A stretch of DNA of 64,000 nucleotides from Cololabis saira (GCF_033807715.1 NC_084591.1:30282590-30346589), one strand, 5' to 3'; positions 40,151 to 51,830 are shown, counted from the first letter of the stretch. The notes: generated by a model not told the origin, from the sequence alone. A program made the numbers and translations.

Positions 40151-40355
40151 TTGCACACAAAACAAAGAAAGTGCTGTTCCCTATTAAATTACAAAATCCA
40201 CATAGTGGTTATTGTTTTTATTGCGCAGTCCACAATATTGCACAGTAATTATTTACAACTGTATTTCTTGAAATGTACTAAAATAACCAATAATATGCAC
40301 ATCTGAACAGAAATAATTTTGAAAAAAAAGAAGAATGTTTGCAGTGTGTGTGCTA

Positions 40356-42007
40356 CTACTGCTTATCTGGAATTTTGTCGACAAGTTTCTCAAACAGGTT
40401 TAAGAACCTGTCCATTTTTGCCTCACTCTGCTCATATTGTTGCTGTTCCTTTGCGGACTCCTCCTTAAGGAAGTCCAGCACAGGGTTTTTTCTTTTTATA
40501 GGAGATGGAGATGAAAGTGGACCTGATGCCCGCTTCGAAGAAGATCCACTTCCAGCTGATGATGAGGCATTTGAAGAGGCAGGGCTTGGGGCTGATGTGC
40601 TGGCATCTTTCAAAGTGTTCTGAGATAGAAAAGATGGATACACATGTTGATTACACACATGACTGGTCTATCAAACACACCCACATCATCATACCAGGTT
40701 CATTATCACTGTATAAATATAAATGACCTCTGTGCTTTCTTCCGTATTTGCGGGAGAGGACACTGGTGAACATGGAGGGTCGATTATGTTCTGAAAAGAA
40801 AATAACAGTTCAGGTACAGATCATCAGGTACAGGAGTGTCTTATCACTCACAATCAGCACAATCAGCAGGGAGCCACCGGTCGTAGCACAAGCTAGCTAT
40901 AGGAAGAAGGACTGGGGAATGAGATTGTGCTTTACTGCTAAACTTACCGTGAGGATTTGCGTGGGATCTTCAAAAGATGCCACCAAAACTGGAGGCTGGA
41001 CTGAAGGGGTGGCCCCCAAAACCGCATGTCTTCGTAGAATATCCATGTGGCTGCTGTGACCTCCCCACTGTCAGTCCCTGACCCTGTTTGGGGGTTTTTG
41101 GGGTCCTGCATAAATAAGACACACACACAATTTACAGAAGATTATTAATACTTTACATGGACATTTATTTTTTTGCTAAGCATCATCTCTATAGCAGAAA
41201 ACATTACCATTGCTTACCTTATATTTCTTTTTAAGGTTTTCCCACTTTTTGGAAACCTGTGCTATGGTCACCTTGCCCTCCAGGTCCAGTTCTTTGATGA
41301 GTTTCCTGTAACAGAAAACAGTGATGAATAGTAGTTATACCATGGTTAAGGACCCCATCACAGATATTTGGCAAGTAGATAGCTAGATCACTCACTCCCA
41401 CAGTGTTTTAGCAGCATATTTCTTTTTTGTAAAGTTGTCCTCATTGCTTGTCCGATAGCTTATGAGGTATCGGACTTGATCCGGTGTCCCTGGAATGAAA
41501 TGTGTGATTACTGCAAGGCATAAACGTCCTTCACTTGCTACCATAGCATTGTCATAGCTAACGCTCGTGTCCTTGGCCTGGCAAAGGTACTATATAAATA
41601 ACGTTTGATTTGATTTGATAACGCTAACGTTAGTTAACGGCCGGGACTTGGGAGCAGCCGGGGGGGCTTCTGCTAGGTAGCTAGCTAACGTTCGCAACGT
41701 TCGTTACGAAGTAACATAGATAACGTTACTTGCTTCCTTATTATCATAATAATGTGAAATATCCGGCAAATTTGCAGAAAATACGAGAGCTAACGAGTAC
41801 GTTAACAGGACATGGCAATGTTACCTAGCCGACTCTCATCGTGAACAGCAATTGTTGTAGTCACATATTGCATTATCTTACGTTAAACTGTTCAAACATA
41901 CAAAAGCACTGTGATTACAAAACGTTTTTTTTTTAATTCCATGCAGAATTATACGTACATTTGTGGGTTTTCTTCTCGGTATCCTCTCGCTCTTTGCGGG
42001 TCGCCAT
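40356..42007 (-). pseudogene. Harbinger Myb/SANT-like partner gene, six exons
   Basis: I place exons at 41959-42007, 41396-41489, 41218-41305, 40948-41105, 40728-40790 and 40356-40619. All have GT-AG borders, and phases agree except inside exon 4. The protein starts MATRKEREDTEKK. A trihelix/Myb-like domain spans exons 1-3: W at the exon 1/2 junction, VRYLISYR, LWEKLIKEL, VSKKWENLKKKYK. Then come DPKNPQTGSGTD, SPVSSPANTEESTE, a Ser/Ala-rich linker, the basic SPIKRKNP and a C-terminal helix (KMDRFLNLFEKLVDKIP), about 238 residues. In Harbinger systems this protein binds transposon ends and carries the transposase into the nucleus. The copy has one break: exon 4 is 158 nt, and the frame slips near 41020, where VQPPVLVASFEDPTQILT continues in another frame. 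Confidence 0.88.
41566..41618 (+). mobile_element. 53-bp LINE 3' tail inserted in Myb intron 1
   Basis: TATATAAATAACGTTTGATT with a TTTGATTTGAT end is flanked by a 7-bp duplication TAACGCT (41559-41565 and 41619-41625). It looks like an extremely 5'-truncated LINE insertion. The same tail type, inverted, begins at 55744. Confidence 0.72.
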
Positions 42008-42077
42008 TGTTGTTTGATTCAAGTCTGCAAATGATAACGCAAAGGATTCTGGGAACTCTTGCCCTCGGTCGGCGAGT

Positions 42078-42154
42078 CAAATCGATGCAGAGCCTACGGC
42101 GTAGGTTACGTAACCTGCTCTGCGTTGGTGTAACGCGGAACCATAAATGAGCCT
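42078..42154. mobile_element. Palindromic Harbinger-type MITE, left end eroded
   Basis: GATGCAGAGCCTACGGCGTA to GCGGAACCATAAATGAGCCT, then TTA. It lies about 70 bp upstream of the Myb gene start codon, inside the larger Harbinger element. Confidence 0.8.
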
Positions 42155-42773
42155 TTATTCTGGCGTGATCTTCGCAACAACGGGCAAACGAGTGATTATA
42201 TACATTCACTGAGTGAATATTATGAAAGTAAAATATATATTTCTTACTAGAAATGTAATCAAAATGGATTTTTATGCAGAAACTAACTCAAAATATGGAT
42301 TTTATTCACTAAAAAATAAGAAATGTCCGCCATGTTTTTTTTTTAATTCAGTCTGCAAATGATGACGTAAAGTATTCTGGGAAATTTTTCTAGCCCTCGG
42401 CCAGCTAGTGTGCATCTGAAAACCCTTGCTCTGTAGGGCTAGATTGATGCCCACTAGCCCTCGTTTTCCCCACTCCCCCTAGATGAAAAGAGGAATTGGG
42501 ACACCACTACCCTCACAGGAACGCGCAAAATTTAGGGGTAGTGCTGAAAAGTAGGGGTAGTGGGTGTATTGGGACTGGGCCCCAATCAGCACTAACTCAA
42601 CACTAACCCACCCCCTACCCCCACAGCAGTTGTTGGGGCCTCTCTGAGTACCTAACCTGAGGCTGTTTTGCATGGCAATAGGCTTCACATGACTGTATAT
42701 GATGGAGGAAGACATTTTTGAGTTTGTAGACATAAATATATTTTTTCTAAAATAAAAAGGTAATGTTGGCACG

Positions 42774-42956
42774 CTCGATGGCGCAGTGGGTTAAGCAAGC
42801 GGCTCATATACTGAGGGGACTGAGGGCACAGTCCTCCTACAGCGGTCGCAGGTTCGAATCCCGGCCTGCGCACCTTTGCTGCATGTCATCCCCATTCTCT
42901 CTCTCTACCCCCTTCCTGTCCGTAACTTGAATAAAGGGCCACTAGAGCCAGAAAAA
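42774..42956 (+). mobile_element. tRNA-derived SINE with 10-bp target duplication
   Basis: AAAAAGGTAA flanks it at 42764-42773 and 42957-42966. The tRNA-like head has box A TGGCGCAGTGGGTTAAGC and box B GGTTCGAATCC. The body GCTGCATGTCATCCCCATTC with CTCTCTCT and TTCCTGTC is a widespread fish SINE type. It ends in an A run. A separate family from the SINE at 43876. Confidence 0.92.
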
Positions 42957-43120
42957 AAAAAGGTAACGCTAAAAATTATTGCTGTGATTAGCGCAAAAAA
43001 AGTGACTTAATCATAACTCATACAGACTAGTTTCTCATTCATTACACAATTCAAAACACACATCCTGCACTTGCAGAAAATATGTTCCTGTTCCAGAAAG
43101 ATCAAATCATTGGCCTTTAC

Positions 43121-43445
43121 TGTCACGGATGTGGTTGAAAGGACCCAGATGCAGGAGACCAGGAGGCAGGAATTCCAGAAACTGGTGATTTATTAATCAA
43201 ACAAAGCCTGCTGAGCAGGATTGCAAAAATCTAAAACCATTACATGACGCATCGAGGGAGGAAACAGTACAGACCAGCAGGGAGCAAGGGAAAGAAAAGA
43301 CAAGATATACGCAGAAGGGTTGACAAGCCACAACTGCAGACAATCAGGGCAGATGGAAAACTAGGGAAGTCAAGACAGAACAGAACTGAAACACAAAGAC
43401 ACGGGTTTCAAAATAAAACAGGAACTCATTAACCAAACTGTGACA
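43121..43445 (-). mobile_element. Solo LTR (325 bp) with TTTAC duplication
   Basis: TTTAC at 43116-43120 and 43446-43450 flanks a TG...CA segment (TGTCACGGATG ... AACTGTGACA). On the minus strand AATAAATCACC lies about 75 bp from the end, giving the orientation. No internal genes remain. Confidence 0.85.
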
Positions 43446-43875
43446 TTTACAAAGCAAGCAAAACAACCAAGGATACTGTTGAAACCTCATTTGGGTTCAA
43501 AACGGGCCAAAGAATCATTAAAACCTGGAACGATAGCGACCATCCTCAATTATCCTGAGATTACTTAAACATGTAATTAAATTTATTTGAAGAAAATAAA
43601 TTGTAGAACTGAATTGTGTAATCGTAGAATCAACAATGTTCAATAGTGATAATGAATGGCAATAAAGCATGAGCTCTGGATTAATGGAAAAAGGCCATGT
43701 GAAGAGCAGCAAAATAAGGGATGCAACCATCATACAGAAATATATTAAATAATTATGCTCTTTCCAATAATAAGCTTTTTCTTCTCTAATGACACTGCCA
43801 TATTCCAAGATGACAGCACCAGAAACCGTTGGGATAAACTTGTTTGAGGAGTTTAAACTGGAGAAAACTCTTTTA

Positions 43876-44095
43876 GGCACGGTGGCTTAGTGGTTAGCAC
43901 TGTTGCCTCACAGCAAGAAGGTTCCCGGTTCGACTCCCAGGCCCAGCAGGTGTGGAGTTTGCATGTTCTCCCCGTGCTTGCGTGGGTTTCCGGGTACTCC
44001 GGTTTCCTCCCACAGTCCAAAAACATGCATGCTAGGTTAATTGATGATTCTAAATTGCCCGTAGGTGTGAGTGTGTCTGGTTGTTTGTGGGGACT
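43876..44095 (+). mobile_element. tRNA-derived SINE, most complete copy
   Basis: Head GGCACGGTGGCTTAGTGGTT, box B GGTTCGACTCC. The body has GTGTGGAGTTTGCATGTTCT, GGTACTCCGGTTTCCTCCCA and TCTAAATTGCCCGTAGGTGT. It serves as the reference for the copies at 5368, 17766 and 33347. Confidence 0.92.
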
Positions 44096-44200
44096 GCGGG
44101 TGGAAACTAGCATTTCTGCTAAACCCAGTGTATTTACACTGTTTAATGTAGTGTTCATGAATATGCATTGTCCTGTCCAAATAAACTTTGAAACTACCAT
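44096..44200 (+). mobile_element. L2-type LINE 3' tail
   Basis: GGAAACTAGCATTTCTGCTA, TATTTACACTGTTTAATG and GCATTGTCCTGTCCAAATAA follow the usual order of a fish L2-type 3' end. It directly abuts the SINE. Confidence 0.6.
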
Positions 44201-45001
44201 TATGCAACATTCTGGGAGATAACTACAATGATTGAAACTCTGGATGGAAATAAATAGTGTGACATTACACAAGCGTATTGAAACAATGTTGATGCAAATG
44301 TGTCTCTTAATTAAAGTTAAAGGTGCCCCAACAAAAACAGAGATTCACTTTTTACACTTATATTGGCAGTGTAAGAGAAACATTGATGGATATTGCCCCC
44401 AAGGATGAACGTTAACGGAAGATTAAAGAGGAGGATATGTAGCAAGATCTCTTCACCAGAACATGCTGTTTGTAACATTCTCTATTTTCATAATTATGAT
44501 CATATTTTTCTGTTTTTGATAGCTTTTAATTGAATGTGAAATGAATCTACTGTAGGAAAATTGAAGGATAGTTAAGCAATTATTTCAAATTTTCCGTAAT
44601 TTCCTTTTCATGTACAGAATTCTTGTTATTCGTCTTGATTTTTAAATCATGAGCTTATTTCGCCTGCATATCTTAAATGACCAATTGTATATCAAACTTG
44701 TCATAACAGATGAGGAGGTCAAATAAACAAATTTGAAACTGCACCTATTAGCTTCCTTTAAATTATTGTAAAGGAATAATATACAACTACATTAATACCA
44801 ACACCTATTGCTTGAGTGGTGTTAGAAATAAAAGAAAATGACATAAAATAAGCCACGATGTCACAATAATGGTCACTGGCTTCTGGATAAGATCGAAAGA
44901 AACGGTCCTCATTTGTAATTTCAGCTTCATTTGTTACATCCTAACATGAGAGAGTTCACATCGGATGAAATGGTAAACAACATCAAGGGCTTTTTTCAGA
45001 T
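44201..45001. other. Unassigned AT-rich stretch
   Basis: Nothing recognised. Confidence 0.45.
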
Positions 45002-45210
45002 TGTTGGGCCACAGTCCTATGTGAACATGGAAGGCCTCAGTTTCAACTTTGAGGCTTTACTCTGAGACCAGCCTCGATTTTAATACCACATTGTGTCAAT
45101 GTTGGCCACATGGTCTTAAACAAAGGAAATTAAGGAATGACTGCAAAGCCTTCTGGGCTTTGGAGTGTATTGCTCTTCAGGGTAATAAAAGGGGTAGTAT
45201 GTGTATGACG
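45002..45210 (+). repeat. LTR-like repeat, uninterrupted copy
   Basis: TGTTGGGCCACAGTCCTATG, CTCTGAGACCAGCCTCGATT, AAACAAAGGAAATTAAGGAA and GGTAATAAAAG in order. It serves as the empty-site reference for the TTAA element at 26206. The downstream edge is unclear; sequence to about 45316 (ending GGCAACA) may belong. Confidence 0.6.
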
Positions 45211-46534
45211 TGCAGACGTCGTTTGTGTTTATTTTATACATATTTGTCACAGCCGCTGGTTGCAAAGGTCTGTGCTCGGACTCCTTCCTTCACTGTTATT
45301 CTGTAACGGCCCCCCTGGCAACAGGCTGGCATGTATGGAATAACAGCTACTTTGAGACTGATTTAGCTGTTTAGTTATTATTTTCCTGATAAAATCAGGT
45401 GGTGCCCCGTTTTGATTGATTCATTTTGATAAGTCGTCTCCTTTATTGATTATTAATAACTATTGTAAGACTATTATTAATAACTCTCTAATAACTGAAA
45501 CCTTACCCCTTTGTGGCACAACAAGATTCTCTACCCTGCATCCATATTAAATACGTCTATATTTGATTACGATTTTTTGTTTTCGATGAATTTGAAAACA
45601 ATTGTGTTTTTATCTTAGTTTATTTTGTATTCCTTTTCTTTAACTTAACCGTCTAAATAATAGATCTCAAGATCAAGCATCAATTTGGTGAAATTTCTCT
45701 TCTGGCAAATTTGCAGCTGCAATAACTGAAATGTCCTGTTATGCAGATGAGATCCCAAAATTGCAGTGATCCAAAAACATAGACATTACCAGCTTTAAGT
45801 AATGACCCAAGCAGTCTACCAGGAGCAGCAGATTAGCATTAGCCTGCAATTGTAATGCTTTTTTGATAATAAGCAGCTGAAATAGTCCTACAACACAAGT
45901 AACCAGTTCTTGTATAACACAGGCCATGCACACATATTGAGTATACTTTAACAAATAGAATCATGCTTTCACATTTAAATCATCTAAAAATGAAATCACC
46001 AACTCAGCAGCATTTAAAATTATTATTATTTGTACTGTTGTGAATGAGGTATTACACGTGAGTAAAAAAGCCTTAAATGTATTCAAATCACACTTAAGGA
46101 AAACCTTTAAAGAAAACTTACTGTACGCCCATGGAATCGCTGTTGAAAAAGGAAAGAATAAACAAAAATAATTGCTACAGAAAATAAAATTATGTGAAAA
46201 TAAACCCTCCCAGTGACAGCATCGTGGCAGAGGAATATACTTTTTGATAATGATATATTCCTCTGCACTCAGGTGTAACATTGTTGAAGATATGACAGTG
46301 GCATCCCAGCTGCAGGTATGATGGGACATCCTCTGAAATGACACAAACATTAAAAACAAAGAACAACATTCGAAGAGATGCAAAATGTTTTGGTACAGTG
46401 AGTATTTTTTTTTAATTCAGAGCCAGCCACACCACATTTTTTAATTATTTACAGCTGTAATGATAGGGTGTCCCGGGACAGGTTTCTCCCAGAATTTAGC
46501 GTATTCTCTTTCAGTAAAAGACATTTGATGGAAA
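45211..46534. other. Unassigned AT-rich stretch
   Basis: A 140-codon minus-strand frame at 45961-46383 is Phe/Leu/Ile-rich and resembles no family. It is probably chance in AT-rich DNA. Confidence 0.45.
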
Positions 46535-46540
46535 TTCTTG

Positions 46541-47730
46541 TATGGAGGATTTTTTGTGCCAAAATTAAATAAATACATCATTAATTAATTAAAATGGGAA
46601 TGAAATATATCATTAATTAATTAAATGTGTAATTAATTAATTAAAATTAGAATGAAATATGTCATTAATTAATTAAAATACAATTCATTTTAAGTAAAAA
46701 TATATATTTATTATTTCAGCATTTAATTAATTAATGACACATTGAATTAATGATTTCGTGTTGCGTGTGAATCATGAAATGTAAAACTGCATTTAATTAA
46801 TGACACATTTAATTAATGATTTTGTGTTGCAGAATCATGAAATGTAAATGTAAAATTGTCAGTTTCACTCGTCAAACTCAGTGGGCGGATTCCAAACACC
46901 TCATTGGTTCCCCTGCACATCAAGTCAAGGCAAATCGAATCCACATAATGGATTGTTGCAGGGCTTGTGAACCATACATCTATGTTGTGAACACATTACG
47001 ATACACTAGGTGGCGCTATTCACCTCTACGTTGGTTTGGATACTCTACTCCAAAATTTTTACTCTACTCCAAAATGTTTACTCTACTCCAAAATGTTATT
47101 GGCAACCACTGAAACCTCGGTCCTCTAACCACAAATGTTGAAACAGCAAGGTGTACAAAATGTCAAAATCCTGCCCAGAGCTGCTGAGAGAAGCACCGAG
47201 TTTAATTGAAGAAGCTCTGAGCAGAACTCCTCCGGCTCCAGCGGCTCCGTCACAGCAGATACCTGCTGCTGCATCACGCAACTCTCTACAACACGCAACT
47301 CACAGCTGTCATGTTTAGAAAGGCTTCTACCTCCAGTTTCAGACCAAAGCAGTGGATTCCACTAGATTTGCGTTAGCTCCGCCCACTGAGTTTGACAAGT
47401 GAAACTGACAGTTTTACATTTACATTTCATGATTCAGCAACACGAAATCATTAATTAAATGTGTAATTAATTAATTAAATGCAGTTTTACATTTCATGAT
47501 TCACACACAACACGAAATCATTAATTAAATGTGTCATTAATTAATTAAATGCTGAAATAATAAATATATATTTTTACTTAAAATGAATTGTATTTTAATT
47601 AATTAATGACATATTTAATTCTAATTTTAATTAATTAATGACACATTTAATTAATTAATGATATATTTAATTCCCATTTTAATTAATTAATGATGTATTT
47701 ATTTAATTTTGGCACAAAAAATCATCCATA
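46541..47730. mobile_element. Long-TIR (fold-back) element, 1190 bp
   Basis: The left arm 46541-46889 and right arm 47378-47730 are inverses over about 350 bp, from GGATTTTTTGTGCCAAAATT inward to ACTCAGTGGGCGGA. A direct repeat TTCTTG (46535-46540 and 47731-47736) flanks it. The arms are packed with ATTAATTAATTAA blocks. The centre (46890-47377) holds three tandem 19-bp units and no coding frame. I do not recognise the family. Confidence 0.88.
47042..47098 (+). repeat. Three tandem 19-bp units
   Basis: ACTCTACTCCAAAATGTTT repeated three times with small changes, in the central segment of the fold-back element. Confidence 0.93.
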
Positions 47731-47736
47731 TTCTTG

Positions 47737-48524
47737 GAGGGGAAACTTATTTTATTAAATAATAAATTATTAATAATAAAACTTGTGCAAAGCTTTATTT
47801 TTGTCAATAACTGAATCTTACAGGGTAGTAGAGCTGAAATGTTGGGTTTTATTTTGTCTAGTTCTCTTTGACGTTAGCCAAGGCCATTTTTTAATGTAAA
47901 TGTAAAAAATAAAGAAAAAAAAAAGAAAAGAAAGAAAAAAAACAAATCCAAATAAGAGTACATTTGCTGTCAACTCGTCCATTATTTTTGCTGCATCATT
48001 TTTGTTTGGACAAAGGAAACACTGTTATCAGGTCACTTTCAGTTAGGTGATTATTTCCTGACATTCATCAATCAACTAAGAGAATAATTAGAAAATTAAA
48101 TTATAATATTAATGTGTAGCAGCCCGACTTCTAATAATTATAATGAGCTCTACCTTCATCAATTAAAACAGTCAAATCTGTTTTCACTACATTTATATCA
48201 TTGTTGGAATGTTTAATGATGTAATTACAAGGGTCGCAGGTGATCAATTTTTTCTTCATAACATGTGAACAAGTTCACATTCCTGTATTAATGTTTTTGC
48301 TTTAGTAAAGTCTCAGAATACTTTTTCCACCATTGACAAAGGAATATTTAACATCATGATGCAGAAAGCTTTAATTTGTGCTGACTAGTGCTAGTCGGAA
48401 GCCCACAGATTAATGCTAAGAGTAAGGAGAATACAGTCTTTACTCCTGCATTTGTGTGTTTGTGTGTGTTTAACCCTCTGATGTACAGGTACATGGATGC
48501 CCCTTCTTTGACCATTTTATTGCA
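47737..48524. other. Unassigned AT-rich stretch
   Basis: An A/G-rich run lies at about 47905-47945. Nothing else recognised. Confidence 0.45.
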
Positions 48525-48645
48525 TTTAGTTTTTGTTTTTCATTCTTAGTTTTATATCTTATGGATATGGCTTTGTTTATCTGTACAGCTTGGTCAACTT
48601 TTTAGTTTTAAATTTACTTTATAAATAAACTGACTTTGACTTCAA
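48525..48645 (+). mobile_element. LINE 3' tail
   Basis: CAGCTTGGTCAACTTTTTAG and TACTTTATAAATAAACTGAC with a final TTTGACT repeat are the familiar 3' end of a fish L2/Rex-type LINE. No coding part is present. Confidence 0.65.
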
Positions 48646-51295
48646 AGGCACAATATGAAATAAAGAATGACCCATTCATCCAATGAAATGGCTTAATAAT
48701 ATAACAATAATTTCTTGTCATGTATTTTCTTCTCCTTTTCCTTACACTTTCTACTTTGAAGAACCCATCCTTTTCAGCTGTATTTTTATTTGTTTTAAGG
48801 GCTCTTCCTGGGAATGTTGGCATATTTTAAAAGCCTTATGTCTGTTGGCGTCATCTTGGTGATACGCTTGATGTAAACATTCAAAATGTCAACCTCGTCC
48901 ATAGATTTGCATGAGTAAGCTCCAGAACAAATAAGACTGTCAATGTCTTTTCTTTGCATGCATGTATTAATCTGTGAGACATTCCTCCGCCTTGTTGGGG
49001 TTTGTATGTTTTATCCCCACGGTACATTGAGTCCCTGCCACCGTCTTACACTGCTGCCACTTCCAAAAGTTATCCCTTTTCACTCCTTATCAAAGATCCG
49101 TGAGGTGTAACACCAAACTATTCTCCTTTCCACTAATAACCCTCCACTTTTGTCTTCATCATTCTTGCATGAAATTGGCTATTAGTTGGTTCTCTGGGAC
49201 AGACAGAGGTGTAATACTTTAATACTTTTGCCCTATGCACTGAGAATAAGCGCTGGAGAAATGTTCAAAATACAAGTGTATGGTCCTTTTCAGACATCTG
49301 ATTCTTAACATGAATAGCTTCTTCAGTGTATTAATGAAACCATGCAACAATACAGACATTTCTATAATGTCTAAGATTTTCCAAAGCTTCATTGAGCCAA
49401 GCTTATGATACTGTATACGACATGAGATATCTGCTGTTTGACGGAAGCAGTGATGTAGAGTCCATACAGATATTTTTTGTTTTTGTTTTTCTTACAGCAT
49501 TGCATATTTTCATGACAGATCATTTTAGCCTCAGTAAGGATGACTGTATTTATGTAAAAGCAGATGAAAGTATACCTTTTGTTCTATATATATATATACA
49601 AATATCTGTGTGATGAACAAATGTGTGAACTCTTGACAGTTAAGATGCACTTTCATTCAGTGAAAAGATATGACTGCACACAGTTCAGACTTGTGCAGAG
49701 AAAGTGATATATATGTCAGCTAGGATGTTATGTATGATGTCACAAGCTTTGACCTATGGTAAGTGTTGTGGGTAAGCACAGAAGTTATTATCCAGACTTC
49801 ATGCCGACGTGTTTGATTGCCGTCAGAGTAATGGTTAGCGGTGCATGTCTGACCAATGCAAAGACAAGGAAAAAAGAAGTTCCATTCAGACAATGAGGAA
49901 GAAAGACATAGAAAGCAGTAAATGGCCAACTGTGATGTGTCTTAACACCCCATAAAGCAGTCTCAAATCACTGCAGCGACATGTTTAGGGGAATGGTACT
50001 TTTTCAGTTTGATTTACTTTGAAGCCATCACTTATCACTGTGTAGTGATTACTGTGGGTTTTTACAGTCCACAATCAAATTTCTGGGCACTGTTTGAGTT
50101 GCCAAGTGCCAACCACCTAATCATGAGATAAAAAAAAAAATGAAAAAAGAAGGCTTATCTATTAAAACTTGGCAGTTTGAAACCCACATACTGAGGTAAT
50201 CATCGTTTTCAAAGCCTGTCCATTTTGGGCTCGCCAGGTATAGTGAAAAGAAAGGTTGATGAACAAAGATTGGACAGAGATAACAAAATCTTTCTCTATT
50301 CTCTGTAATCTCCTTTGATATACAAGGAAATCATCTCTTATTGCACAATTTACGTGCCTTGCTGTGTAAATCAGCTTAACATTAAATGCAAATTCTGCCA
50401 TGTTAATCAATTACAATGTTTTATGTCTCAAGACATAATAGAAACCATTACTTTACTTGCCATGTATTAAACTTTAAAAAAAATAATGCAACCTCAGATG
50501 AACGACGCATGACTTAACATAAGTAGCAGCTAGGTCCTGCTAATCAAATACTTTTGATGCACTGATGGTTGGCAATTCTGATCAGTTCTAATAAATGCGT
50601 GAGCCCTGACGGGTTGTTAGTCTGTAGCATTTCAACACGTGTTAAAAATAAAAAAGACGTCAGCAATGGTCGTAGAGAATAAATTGCTGCTTTCATTCTA
50701 GAAAGTGTTTTCAGGCTGTTTCCAAAGTTATTCTACTGTATAAACGACTATTCACAAGTGGAAAAGATAGTTACCTATCTGCCCAGGTGAAGACATCCCA
50801 TCAAGTTCAACACAAGGCCAGATTGTGCAATGCACAGATAAAGTAAAATACTCAGGAGCTATGGCTCAGATTTTACTGGCCTCAGTTTGCATGTGTAATG
50901 TTAAAGTGCATGACAGAATGATGAGGGGAAGAAGGTTGTACCCTGTGGCTTGTTCAGAAGGGTTTCCATGAAAATCCTCTGTTATTTTTGTTCACGCTGC
51001 TTCTGCCTTTTGGTTTTGTTAAGTAAAATAATAAAACAGTATAAGCTCACGGTGCTATTCATCTGAGGTTAATTAGAAGACTTGGTGAGGATGAAATTAT
51101 TTTAATTATTTCCAAAGTTGTAAGATGTTTGAATTGAGCTGTGCTGATTGCTCACCTTGTCGAGCAGACCCCTGTGCATGTGGTACCCGGTGCATTCCCT
51201 TCACGTATTCCATTACCTTTGTTTGTGGTGCAGAAATAAAACATGCATATGACGGGAATTGTTCACTGATGTTTAAGCTCCTTTTGGAATACCTG
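48646..51295. other. Unassigned stretch
   Basis: No gene, RNA or bounded repeat recognised in about 2.6 kb. This is one of the longest repeat-free stretches here. Confidence 0.45.
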
Positions 51296-51614
51296 GGGCC
51301 TCATCTATAAAGCTTGCTTGCGCACAAAAAGGCCCTGAAAGATGCGCAAGCCACCTTCTACGCAAAGGCTGGGATCTAAAAAGAAAAAACTAACTGAAAA
51401 ATCTGCGTATCCCTACGGCAACCCTCACCCTCCTGTAGGAACTTACTTAAGACATGGGGAACTGGGGACGCATGCGGTGAGGTGGTGAAATGAAGCCAGA
51501 TTCATGTCATACTCTTAATGTCATCACATATCAGAATTATAATATAATAGCGCTGATCGTGTCCATCTGTGTTTGAAGCACAGCGTCCGTCAGGACCACT
51601 AGCAGAGCAGGCGG

Positions 51615-51830
51615 GGTGGGGGGGGCGGCCGCTCCCCCCTGCTCCGCGGGGGCTCACGCCGAAGAGGGAAAAAAAAGTGTTCTGAATAAAATAAGGAAAG
51701 TTGGACTATATAATAATTGCGTTCATAAGGATAAAGTTTCTAAAAAAATAATTAAAGAAATAGTCTCTTCTCCCCGTGTGTGTCTGCCTGTAATGCACGG
51801 GTACGTGCGCGCATGTTGTGTTTACTTTTA
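51615..51830 (+). repeat. Repeat shared in inverse with 57269-57480
   Basis: CCCCTGCTCCGCGGGGG, AAAGTGTTCTGAATAAAATA, AAGGATAAAG and CACGGGTACGTGCGCGCATG occur here and inverted at 57269-57480. In both places the repeat abuts a palindromic MITE. Confidence 0.85.

Larger units (their letters stand above)
36929..42582. mobile_element. Two-gene PIF/Harbinger transposon, nearly complete
   Basis: The right end on the minus strand reads GGGCCCAGTCCCAATACACC then CACTACCCCTACTTTTCAGC. The left has GGGCCAATCCCAATACACCC at 36929, and a closer match CAGTCACAATACACCCACTA at 37039-37058. Between the ends are a DDE transposase (plus) and a Myb/SANT-like gene (minus) transcribed towards each other, the standard two-gene layout. 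Later insertions are a hAT element (39152-40150), a LINE tail (41566-41618) and a palindromic MITE (42078-42154). A 3-bp target duplication was not resolved, because the left end is duplicated and eroded. Confidence 0.88.

Noticed and set aside
36926..42585. CCA direct repeat as Harbinger target duplication
   Set aside because: The match depends on where the GGGCC end is cut, and Harbinger normally duplicates TWA, so it is not claimed.
42778..42870. Possible tRNA gene (good box A and box B)
   Set aside because: Followed by a SINE body and A tail, with a 10-bp target duplication, and no complete cloverleaf; it is a SINE head.
45961..46383. 140-codon minus-strand frame
   Set aside because: Hydrophobic AT-driven composition without motifs or splice signals.
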